Shown one piece after another: positions 8,424 to 15,228 of a stretch of 64,000 nt of DNA. Both the position numbers and the translations under genes were made by a program. The stretch is from Arthrobacter sp. E3 (GTDB taxonomy: Bacteria > Actinomycetota > Actinomycetes > Actinomycetales > Micrococcaceae). The notes below the pieces were generated by a model. The model worked only from the letters and a program-made list of their open reading frames with translations. It ran no database searches and had not been told where the DNA came from. The first letter of the stretch is position 1. Every line of letters starts with the position of its first letter. The DNA lies in NCBI RefSeq assembly GCF_017353415.1, contig NZ_JAFMPX010000021.1:1-64000 (forward strand), in the 5' to 3' direction.

Positions 8424-8699
8424 GCCCCCCTACGGTTCCCCGTTTAGGAAAGCACTAACGGCACTCACACGAATGAAACTCAAATACCGGGTTGGTGGCT
8501 CACCAATAAAATGCCGAAAATCCCATCGGCACAAGAATCGGGGATGTTGGCTTTTTAGTTGTTTGGTACGAGTCCTCGACACACTACCCCTGCCTCTGGG
8601 CAAGGGGAAGGCTTTAAAATATTAAAGTTGCATTACTCATGCGTATTTTATAAACGAGTCATGAATGCGTGTCTCAGGGTCCCGGCAGGCAGGAGACTT
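8424..8699. promoter_or_regulatory. norB upstream region with short palindromes
   Basis: This 276-bp non-coding stretch separates norB from the VOC gene's stop; both are on the minus strand. Visible elements are an inverted repeat TGCCGA/TCGGCA at 8512-8517 and 8526-8531, and GCAT-N5-ATGC centred on 8636. The outer pair TAAAATA (8615-8621) and TATTTTA (8644-8650) lies in an AT-rich patch unusual for this genome. AT-rich half sites with GCAT/ATGC resemble NsrR- or Rrf2-type operators of NO-responsive genes, but the match is loose. The norB promoter is expected here. Confidence 0.4.
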
Positions 8700-9098
8700 T
8701 CAGGAGCGGTGTGTCCACCAGAATTCCAGTTGGATGTTGTCAGGGTCGCGGAAGACCAAGGCTGTGCCGTTGGCGGTGTCCTCTGCGGGTGAGTGCACCA
8801 CATTCAGGGTTGTCAGATGCTTTTCCCACTCATCCAAGTCGCTGCGTTCGGTGACGCTGAAACCGATGTGGTCCAAGCCGACGTTGCGGTCGTCAAACGT
8901 GTCCACAGGAACTACAGAATGTTGGTTGAGCCCGATGATCAACCCGGTGTCCTGATGGACCAGCACGATCATGATGCGGTTGTCGAGGTCCACGCGGTGC
9001 AGCTGTTTGAGGCCCAGCACCTCGCTATACCAGCGTGCGCTGGCCTCGACATCGGAAACGGACAGGTCAACGTGTGACAGGGTGCCGAAAGTGGGCAT
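8700..9098 (-). CDS. VOC-superfamily (glyoxalase/bleomycin-resistance fold) protein
   Basis: A 132-aa single-domain protein with two beta-alpha-beta-beta-beta modules. LSHVDLSVSDVEASARWYSE opens the first and LDHIGFSVTERSDLDEWEKH opens the second; it closes with VFRDPDNIQLEFWW. His in SHVDL and Glu in QLEFW fit the usual metal ligands. Members include glyoxalase I, extradiol dioxygenases and antibiotic-binding proteins; the substrate is not predictable here. ATG 9098 is used because GAGGAGGAAG lies just upstream. An in-frame start at 9152 would only add a non-conserved leader. It is divergent from the GH65 gene. Confidence 0.85.
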   Translation of the reverse strand: MPTFGTLSHVDLSVSDVEASARWYSEVLGLKQLHRVDLDNRIMIVLVHQDTGLIIGLNQHSVVPVDTFDDRNVGLDHIGFSVTERSDLDEWEKHLTTLNVVHSPAEDTANGTALVFRDPDNIQLEFWWTHRS

Positions 9099-9253
9099 GG
9101 CTTCCTCCTCATTCTCCTTCCAGCATATGCCCCGCAGCTTCTCGGACTGCAAACAGGCTTGCCCTAGCCAGCCTTGATTGGAACTGCGAGAATGGGCCGG
9201 TGGGAGGGGTGCCGGGTGATGGTTGATATGTTCCGGAACAAGGAGGCGTTCTT

Positions 9254-11644
9254 GTGATTTCCCACGACGACTTTAGCTGTGAGGCGTGGTGCCTGCGCGA
9301 GACCAACTTGGACCTTGACGTGTTGGCCCAGAGCGAATCCTTGTTTGCGCTCTCAAACGGCCATATCGGTTGGAGGGGCAACTTGGATGAGGGTGCACCC
9401 TCGGTGCTGCCAGGTTCCTACCTCAACGGAGTCCACGAGCTGCGCCCACTGCCGTACGCCGAGGCCGGCTACGGCTATCCCGAGGCTGGTCAGACGGTGA
9501 TAAACGTTGCCAATGGCAAACTGATTCGGTTGTTGGTCGACGATGAACCCTTCGACATCCGCTACGGCGAGCTGCACAGCCACGAGAGAGTTCTTGACTT
9601 CGCTGCCGGCGTGCTGCGCCGCAGTGCACTGTGGTCTTCCCCTGCAGGACGCACCGTCCGTGTGTCATCCACCCGTTTGGTGTCGCTTTCCCAACGCTCT
9701 GTCGCTGCCATCGAGTATCAGGTTGAGGCGGTTAACGGCCCTGTTCGTCTGGTGATCCAGTCTGAGCTGGTCGTCAACGAGCCGCTGCCTCCCGGCAGCG
9801 AAGACCCCCGGGCGGCGGCAGTTTTGGAGTCTCCCCTGCGGCCAGAGATGCACGCCAGCGACGGATTGCGGGTCGAGTTGGTGCACAGGATCGAGCAGAG
9901 CGGACTACTGGTAGCTGCGGCCATGGACCATGTGGCGGAAGGCCCGGAATCCATGCAGGTGTTTGCTGAGAGTTTCAACGACCTGGGCCGGGTCAGCATG
10001 ACAGCCATCTTGGAGCCGGGGGAGCGGTTGCGCTTCGTAAAATTTGTCACGTACGGCTGGTCTGCGGAACGAACCCGCCAAGAATTGGGCGACCAGGTCG
10101 ACGCCGCACTGACTGGGGCCCGCCATAGCGGTTGGGAAGGGTTGCTGGCCGAACAACGGCACTATCTGGACGACTTCTGGGCCCGGGCCGACGTCGAAGT
10201 TGACGGCGACGCGGAGATCCAACAGGCCGTGAGATTCGCCCTGTTTCACGTCCTGCAGGCCGGGGCCCGAGCCGAACGCCGGGCTATCCCGGCCAAGGGC
10301 CTGACCGGCACAGGGTATGGCGGCCACGCCTTTTGGGACACGGAGACCTTTGTGCTTCCTGTTCTGACCTACACTGTCCCCACTGCGGCCGCCTATGCCC
10401 TGTCATGGCGGCATTCAACCCTACAGCTGGCGTTGGACAGGGCGAAACAGCTGGGCTTGAAGGGGGCGGCCTTTCCCTGGCGCACCATCACCGGAGCGGA
10501 ATGCTCCGGATACTGGCCGGCAGGAACGGCTGCCTTCCACGTGGGGGCTGACATTGCCGACGCCGTCGTCCGTTACCTGAATGCCACAGGGGACACGGAC
10601 TTCGAGCGGAAGATCGGTCTGGAACTGCTGGTGGAGACGGCACGATTCTGGCGGGCCTTGGGCCATCACGATGCCCAAGGCAAGTTCTGCATCGATGGGG
10701 TCACCGGCCCGGATGAGTACAGTGCCGTCGCAGACAACAACATCTATACGAACCTCATGGCCCAACACAATCTGGTCTCCGCAGTGGCCGTGGCAAAGCG
10801 AAACCCGGACCGTGCGCGCGAACTGGGCATCGACGAAGAGGAACTGGCCGCTTGGGGCGATGCCGCCCGGGACATCATGATCCCCTACGACGGGGATCTT
10901 GGCGTTCATTCGCAAGCGGAGGATTTCACCTCGCACCAGGAGTGGGATTTCGCCGCCACTGACCCGGAACACTACCCGTTGCTCCTGCACTACCCGTATT
11001 TCGACCTGTACCGCAAGCAGGTGGTGAAGCAGGCGGACCTGGTCCTTGCCATGCACCTGCGCGGTGACTCTTTCACTGCAGAACAAAAGGCTGCTAACTT
11101 CCGCTACTACGAACGTCTCACCGTGCGCGACTCTTCGCTGTCCGCGTGCACCCAGTCCGTCATGGCAGCAGAAGTCGGCCATTTGGAACTGGCCTATGAC
11201 TACCTTGCCGAGGCAGCGTTGATGGATCTAGAAAACCTTGAACACAACACGCGCGACGGCGTGCACATCGCATCGCTGGCGGGGACATGGATTGCCCTCG
11301 TGGCAGGTCTGGGCGGCATGCGCGAACGGGACGGCTCGCTGTTCTTCGACCCGCGCCTGCCAGCGGGGCTGACCCGTGTCTGCTTCCGCCTTCTCTTTCA
11401 GGGATGCTGCCTGCAGGTTGAGACCACTCAGGATGCTGCAACCTATCAGCTGCTGTACGGCGACACTTTGCAGATATCACACTTCGACGAGCCCGTCATT
11501 GTGACGAAAGAGCCGACCTCGTGCCCCACGCCACCGCTTCGGCTGCTGCCCGAAAACGCCAAACGGCCCACCCAGCCAGCCGGCCGCGAACCCCTCCTGC
11601 GAAGTGGGCGCCGCAGGACCCACACACGAAAGGAAACACCATGA
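9254..11644 (+). CDS. GH65 disaccharide phosphorylase (maltose/trehalose/kojibiose phosphorylase family)
   Basis: A 796-aa cytoplasmic enzyme of glycoside hydrolase family 65. The N-terminal beta-sandwich starts around SLFALSNGHIGWRGNLDEG. The (alpha/alpha)6 barrel contains GYGGHAFWDTETFVLPVL and the general-acid motif GPDEYSAV with Glu near residue 487. The C-terminal beta domain ends near ISHFDEP. Inverting phosphorolysis of an alpha-diglucoside gives glucose plus beta-glucose 1-phosphate, which the downstream beta-phosphoglucomutase would turn into glucose 6-phosphate. The start is GTG 9254, with AGGAGG at 9241-9246. The last 45 residues are Pro/Arg-rich and unlike the family. Linkage specificity is unclear; maltose or trehalose is likeliest. 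Confidence 0.9.
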   Translation: MISHDDFSCEAWCLRETNLDLDVLAQSESLFALSNGHIGWRGNLDEGAPSVLPGSYLNGVHELRPLPYAEAGYGYPEAGQTVINVANGKLIRLLVDDEPFDIRYGELHSHERVLDFAAGVLRRSALWSSPAGRTVRVSSTRLVSLSQRSVAAIEYQVEAVNGPVRLVIQSELVVNEPLPPGSEDPRAAAVLESPLRPEMHASDGLRVELVHRIEQSGLLVAAAMDHVAEGPESMQVFAESFNDLGRVSMTAILEPGERLRFVKFVTYGWSAERTRQELGDQVDAALTGARHSGWEGLLAEQRHYLDDFWARADVEVDGDAEIQQAVRFALFHVLQAGARAERRAIPAKGLTGTGYGGHAFWDTETFVLPVLTYTVPTAAAYALSWRHSTLQLALDRAKQLGLKGAAFPWRTITGAECSGYWPAGTAAFHVGADIADAVVRYLNATGDTDFERKIGLELLVETARFWRALGHHDAQGKFCIDGVTGPDEYSAVADNNIYTNLMAQHNLVSAVAVAKRNPDRARELGIDEEELAAWGDAARDIMIPYDGDLGVHSQAEDFTSHQEWDFAATDPEHYPLLLHYPYFDLYRKQVVKQADLVLAMHLRGDSFTAEQKAANFRYYERLTVRDSSLSACTQSVMAAEVGHLELAYDYLAEAALMDLENLEHNTRDGVHIASLAGTWIALVAGLGGMRERDGSLFFDPRLPAGLTRVCFRLLFQGCCLQVETTQDAATYQLLYGDTLQISHFDEPVIVTKEPTSCPTPPLRLLPENAKRPTQPAGREPLLRSGRRRTHTRKETP

Positions 11645-12846
11645 ACAACGAGCGCGTCCCCGGCCGCGAACAACCGGTTGTGGACATTCGTGCCTATGAC
11701 GCCTGGCTCTTCGACCTTGATGGGGTGCTAACGAAGACCGCCACTGTCCATGCCGCAGCATGGAAGAAGGCCTTTGACGGGTTCCTTCAGGAGGAGGGCA
11801 CCCGATGCGGTAAGGAGTTCGCTCCGTTCGATCCGGGTGAGGACTACCAGCGCTACGTCGACGGGGAGCCACGCGCGGACGGGGTGCGGAACTTCCTGGC
11901 GTCCCGGGACATCACCTTGCCTGAAGGGAGCGACGGTGATGCTGCAGACGCACGCACGGTCACAGGGCTGGGCAACCGCAAGAATGAGCTGCTGCTGCAA
12001 GAACTCAAAACCAGTGGAGTGGATAGTTACAGCGGTGCCGTGGCGCTCGTCAAGGCGCTGCGCTCGCAGGGCACCCCCACCGCCGTTGTCTCCGCCAGTG
12101 AGAACACGGCCGAAGCGCTTAAGGCCGCAGGGATAGCGGACCTTTTTGACGCCCGTGTTGACGGGCACGTGGTCAAAGAACGCGATCTGGCAGGCAAGCC
12201 GGCACCGGACAGCTATCTCGAAGGGGCCCGGCTGCTGGGCGTGGACCCTGCCCGGACCGTTGTCGTCGAAGATGCCTTGGCAGGGGTGGAAGCCGGCAGG
12301 GCCGGAAAATTTGGTCTGGTGGTTGGCGTTAATCACCACGACGACGCCGGCGGTCATGACTACGCAGATCAGCTGCGCCAACACGGTGCCGATGCAGTGT
12401 TTTCCGACTTGGCCGACTTAGTAGCTGGCTCGGATACGCCCCGGGCCAAGGCTGCATCCTCAGTCATCTTCGTCGCCGAGTTGGAGAGATCGGTGAGCTT
12501 CTACCAAAGACTTTTCAATTGCACCGTGCCCGTTCGCCAAGGCAACGGTGCGTTGCTTCTGACGCCGGACGGGTTCCAACTTTACCTGGTGGCGAAAGGC
12601 AGCCACCAGGAGCACCCCACAGGCGGTATTGGTGAACACCACCTCATGTGGTCCACGGACAGTCCTGCGGCTCTGGCCCACTTCGAGCGAGTCCTCAAGG
12701 ACCTTGGCGGCTACACCTACACGCATACGGACGGCGAGGTGGTGTTCGTTGAAGGCCGGGATCCGGACGGCATCCGTGTGGTCATCGCGCACCCCAGCCC
12801 GGAGCAACAGCCCCGCTCGGTGCTCGACGGGCGCCTCTACAACTGA
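11641..12846 (+). CDS. Beta-phosphoglucomutase (HAD family) fused to a C-terminal VOC/glyoxalase-like domain
   Basis: A 401-aa protein. Residues 1-265 form a HAD-type beta-phosphoglucomutase: nucleophile loop FDLDGVLTKT, Ser in VVSASENT, Lys in AGKPAPDSY, and metal-binding VVEDALAGVEAG. It would convert beta-glucose 1-phosphate to glucose 6-phosphate. Residues ~272-392 form a separate VOC-type fold (VIFVAELERSVSFYQRLF, GEHHLMWST, FVEGRDPDGIRVVIAH). The frame is continuous with no internal start needed. ATG 11641 is used: it overlaps the GH65 stop (ATGA), so the two are translationally coupled, and AAAGGAAA precedes it. The fused domain's role is unknown. Confidence 0.9.
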   Translation: MNNERVPGREQPVVDIRAYDAWLFDLDGVLTKTATVHAAAWKKAFDGFLQEEGTRCGKEFAPFDPGEDYQRYVDGEPRADGVRNFLASRDITLPEGSDGDAADARTVTGLGNRKNELLLQELKTSGVDSYSGAVALVKALRSQGTPTAVVSASENTAEALKAAGIADLFDARVDGHVVKERDLAGKPAPDSYLEGARLLGVDPARTVVVEDALAGVEAGRAGKFGLVVGVNHHDDAGGHDYADQLRQHGADAVFSDLADLVAGSDTPRAKAASSVIFVAELERSVSFYQRLFNCTVPVRQGNGALLLTPDGFQLYLVAKGSHQEHPTGGIGEHHLMWSTDSPAALAHFERVLKDLGGYTYTHTDGEVVFVEGRDPDGIRVVIAHPSPEQQPRSVLDGRLYN

Positions 12847-12850
12847 CCTG

Positions 12851-12879
12851 CGGGCCGGGGTGGAAAAATCCCCGGCCCG
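12851..12879. terminator. Hairpin between convergent beta-PGM and FAH genes
   Basis: A perfect 10-bp stem CGGGCCGGGG/CCCCGGCCCG encloses a 9-nt A/T-rich loop. It sits in the 40 bp between two convergent stops, so it can serve both strands, although a long U tract is lacking. Confidence 0.8.
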
Positions 12880-12886
12880 TTCACAG

Positions 12887-13765
12887 CTACTTTGCGCCAG
12901 TGCCTGCGCGGAAGAAGGTTTGGCGTTGGCGGCCCAATCCTTCGATTTCAGCTTCGACGACGTCGCCATCCTGAATGAACGGGAAACGACCGGAGAGGGC
13001 CACGCCTGCGGGCGTGCCTGTCAACACCACGTCGCCCGGTTCCAGCACCATGTACTGGCTCAGGTGGTGGATGATCGTGGGGACGTCAAAGATCAGGTCT
13101 GAAGTGTTTGAATCCTGACGGAGCTCGCCGTTGACCCAGCTCTTCAACGACATGTTCTTGGGGTCGACCTCATCGGCTGGCACAAACCACGGGCCCAGGG
13201 GTGTGGACTTGGGCAGTGACTTGCCCTTGGTCCACTGCCCGGCCTCGCCGGGGAGCTGGTATTCGCGTTCGGAAAGATCGTTGGCCACGACGTAGCCGGC
13301 CACGGCGCTGGCTGCTTCCTCGGTGCTGGAGAGGTAGCTGACTTCTTGGCCGATCACGATGCCCAGTTCCACTTCCCAGTCGTACTTGGCTGCTGCCGGG
13401 GGGATGGGGGAGTCGTCAAAGTGGCCGGCAACGGTGTTGTTGGGCTTGAGGAACACGACGGGGATTGCGGGGGGCTGTGCCCCTGATTCTGCTGCGTGGG
13501 CGGCGTAGTTCATGCCGATGCAGACCACGCTGTTGGGGCGGGCCAGCGGGGTGCCGATGCGCAGTTCGGCGGAGTTTTCAAGGATCGGCAGGGTGCCGTT
13601 TTCCAGTGCTGTGCGCAGGGCGGCCACGCCTCCGTTGGCCAGGAATGCGCCGTCGATGGTGTCAGTGAGCGGACGTGCGTCGTAGCTTTGCTCTGTTCCG
13701 GATGAGTCGGCGGCAATGACCACGGGAATTTCCCGGCCAAGCTCACCAAGGCGTGCAATCTTCAT
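12887..13765 (-). CDS. Fumarylacetoacetate hydrolase family protein
   Basis: A 292-aa enzyme of the FAH superfamily, which hydrolyses, decarboxylates or isomerises acylpyruvates and catechol-pathway intermediates. The core starts at VVCIGMNYAAHAAE. The metal site includes DWEVELGIVIG (Glu-x-Glu) and an Asp in YVVANDLSERE; GDVVLTGTPAGVA closes the fold. ATG 13765 (MKIARLGELG) is chosen because AAAGGAC lies upstream and family members start here; an in-frame start at 13861 would add 32 unrelated residues. With no pathway neighbours the substrate cannot be assigned. Confidence 0.88.
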   Translation of the reverse strand: MKIARLGELGREIPVVIAADSSGTEQSYDARPLTDTIDGAFLANGGVAALRTALENGTLPILENSAELRIGTPLARPNSVVCIGMNYAAHAAESGAQPPAIPVVFLKPNNTVAGHFDDSPIPPAAAKYDWEVELGIVIGQEVSYLSSTEEAASAVAGYVVANDLSEREYQLPGEAGQWTKGKSLPKSTPLGPWFVPADEVDPKNMSLKSWVNGELRQDSNTSDLIFDVPTIIHHLSQYMVLEPGDVVLTGTPAGVALSGRFPFIQDGDVVEAEIEGLGRQRQTFFRAGTGAK

Positions 13766-14158
13766 TGATTTATAGTCCTTTTCAACCGTAAACAGCACGG
13801 TCCTCGTTGTTGGCAACCCTCGCGGGGCCTTGTCAGCTGAGCTTTGGGCGTCTTTACCCACACCTTGCGGCAGTCTCAGCTTGACCTTCCATACACACCA
13901 GTAAAACTACAGGGTGTTTAGTTTGATTCAACTCTGTAATGATTCCATGTCTCTTCTCAACCGGAAAATCCGGCAGTATTCCAAGGACGTAACAGAATGG
14001 TTTCTGGCTAAGGGCCGAATATCAGTTAGGCCTAAGCGGCCATGAGGTGCGGCATGAGGGCCGATGCTTTTAGCGGGGGACAAGGGCCCGTTGCTGGTGA
14101 TCCGGCCAAGGTGGAGAATCGAAGTGTCGCGGTGTGCGGCAGCATCGAGGTCTCTGAA
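13766..14158. promoter_or_regulatory. Divergent intergenic region between FAH gene and SDR gene
   Basis: About 390 bp without a supported gene, holding promoters for both flanking genes. Visible small symmetries are TTGATTCAA at 13923-13931 inside a TACAG (13908-13912)/CTGTA (13934-13938) inverted pair, and the perfect palindrome TTAGGCCTAA at 14026-14035. None matches an operator I can name. The SDR frame stays open upstream to 14042, but that extension is not conserved in type. Confidence 0.4.
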
Positions 14159-15031
14159 ATGATGCAGGATCTGAGTGGGAAGGTGGTAGCCGTCACGGGG
14201 TCCAGCCGGGGAATCGGCGAGGCGATGGCGGTGGGCCTGTCCGGGGCCGGAGCGAGTGTGGCGCTATTGGCCCGAACCGGGGTGGACCTTGAGCGGGTCG
14301 CCGCACGCTGCAGGGAGGCAGGGGCCGGCAACGTCCTCGCCGTGGTGACGGATGTGACGGTCGAAGAGGAAGTGCAGGCGGCGTTGGAACGCGTGGTTGA
14401 CGAGCTGGGCGGGCTCGACGTGGTGTTTGCCAATGCCGGCGTTGCCGCGTCCAGTCTCGGTGGCTCGGGCCGGATGACGCGACTCGAGTTGTACAGCGCC
14501 GACGTGGCGATGCGAATTCTGGAGGTGAACACCCTCGGGGTGTGGTTGACGATGAAAGCCGCGTTCCCCCGGATGCATCGCGGCGGCAGTTTCATTGCCA
14601 TCAGCTCCGAGATTGGCTCGCGGCCTCGGGCCGGTGGCGGGATTCTTGCCGTCAGCAAAGCCGGCGTGAATGCGCTGGTCGGGATCGCCTCGGCTGAACA
14701 GGCCCAGAACGGCATCCGCGTGAACATGCTCTCCCCGGGAGGGATGGTGGACACACACTTGTTTGGCCCAAACGGGCTGCCTGCCGCGATGAAGGCGCGC
14801 CTGCCGGTCGCCGAGCCGGAAGTGGTGGTGCCCGCAGCGGTGTGGCTGGCAAGTGACGACTCCGTTGGTGTATCCGGGGCGTTCCTGTCAGCTCCGCATT
14901 TCAACGCGAGCACTCCAGAGGCGGTCCGTGCTGAGCTGTGCCCTACGACTGAAATCCCGTGGCAGCGATCCCGGTTGCACCCCTTGCCGACCAACCCAGA
15001 CAACAAAAAATGCGCCCCCAACCGTGGTTGA
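14159..15031 (+). CDS. Short-chain dehydrogenase/reductase with catalytic Tyr replaced by Leu
   Basis: A Rossmann-fold SDR of about 290 aa. The cofactor loop is VTGSSRGIGEAMA, with DVT after strand 4 and FANAGVA. The catalytic Ser lies in ISSEIG and Lys in LAVSKAG. The spacing Ser-17-Lys is canonical, but the position four before Lys, normally Tyr, is Leu. Activity as a standard dehydrogenase is therefore doubtful. ATG 14159 (or 14162) precedes the conserved QDLSGKVVAVTGS; an earlier frame start at 14042 is less likely. The last ~35 residues look unlike SDR ends and run into the hairpin at 15007-15042, suggesting a lost stop codon. The substrate is unknown. Confidence 0.75.
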   Translation: MMQDLSGKVVAVTGSSRGIGEAMAVGLSGAGASVALLARTGVDLERVAARCREAGAGNVLAVVTDVTVEEEVQAALERVVDELGGLDVVFANAGVAASSLGGSGRMTRLELYSADVAMRILEVNTLGVWLTMKAAFPRMHRGGSFIAISSEIGSRPRAGGGILAVSKAGVNALVGIASAEQAQNGIRVNMLSPGGMVDTHLFGPNGLPAAMKARLPVAEPEVVVPAAVWLASDDSVGVSGAFLSAPHFNASTPEAVRAELCPTTEIPWQRSRLHPLPTNPDNKKCAPNRG

Positions 15032-15042
15032 GGACGCATTTT
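15007..15042 (-). terminator. Terminator hairpin downstream of tRNA-Ser(GCT)
   Basis: AAAATGCG at 15007-15014 pairs with CGCATTTT at 15035-15042. The inner pairing CAACC/GGTTG continues the stem with a few mismatches. Read on the minus strand the stem is followed by a T run, directly after the tRNA 3' end. The end of the opposing SDR frame overlaps it. Confidence 0.75.
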
Positions 15043-15045
15043 CCT

Positions 15046-15136
15046 TGGCGGAGACGGGGGGATTTGAACCCCCGGTGGAGTTGTGCCCCACACTTCATTA
15101 GCAGTGAAGCCCATTCGGCCGCTCTGGCACGTCTCC
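15046..15136 (-). tRNA. tRNA-Ser (anticodon GCT)
   Basis: On the minus strand a 7-bp acceptor stem (GGAGACG/CGTCTCC), a D arm, an anticodon arm CTTCA-CTGCTAA-TGAAG, a long variable arm typical of class II tRNAs and a T arm with GGTTCAAATCC are visible. The discriminator is G and CCA is genome-encoded (15046-15048). It reads AGC/AGT codons. Confidence 0.97.
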
Positions 15137-15149
15137 AGCACTGGAAAGG

Positions 15150-15197
15150 GTAGAAGCCCCTAACCAGCATCCCAAACTTTACCCAGTAGAAGCCCCT
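15150..15197. repeat. Two 12-bp direct repeats between tRNA-Ser and the peptidase gene
   Basis: GTAGAAGCCCCT occurs at 15150-15161 and 15186-15197. The stretch is upstream of the minus-strand tRNA and downstream of the peptidase stop. The repeats may be promoter-associated or a small duplication; no function is evident. Confidence 0.5.
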
Positions 15198-15228
15198 CAA
15201 AGCAAAACGAGGGCCCGGGGCGCCAAAA

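Noticed and set aside
14032-15141. Minus-strand 369-codon open frame opposite the SDR gene, running into the tRNA
   Set aside because: The plus strand encodes a recognisable SDR, and this frame overlaps a tRNA gene.
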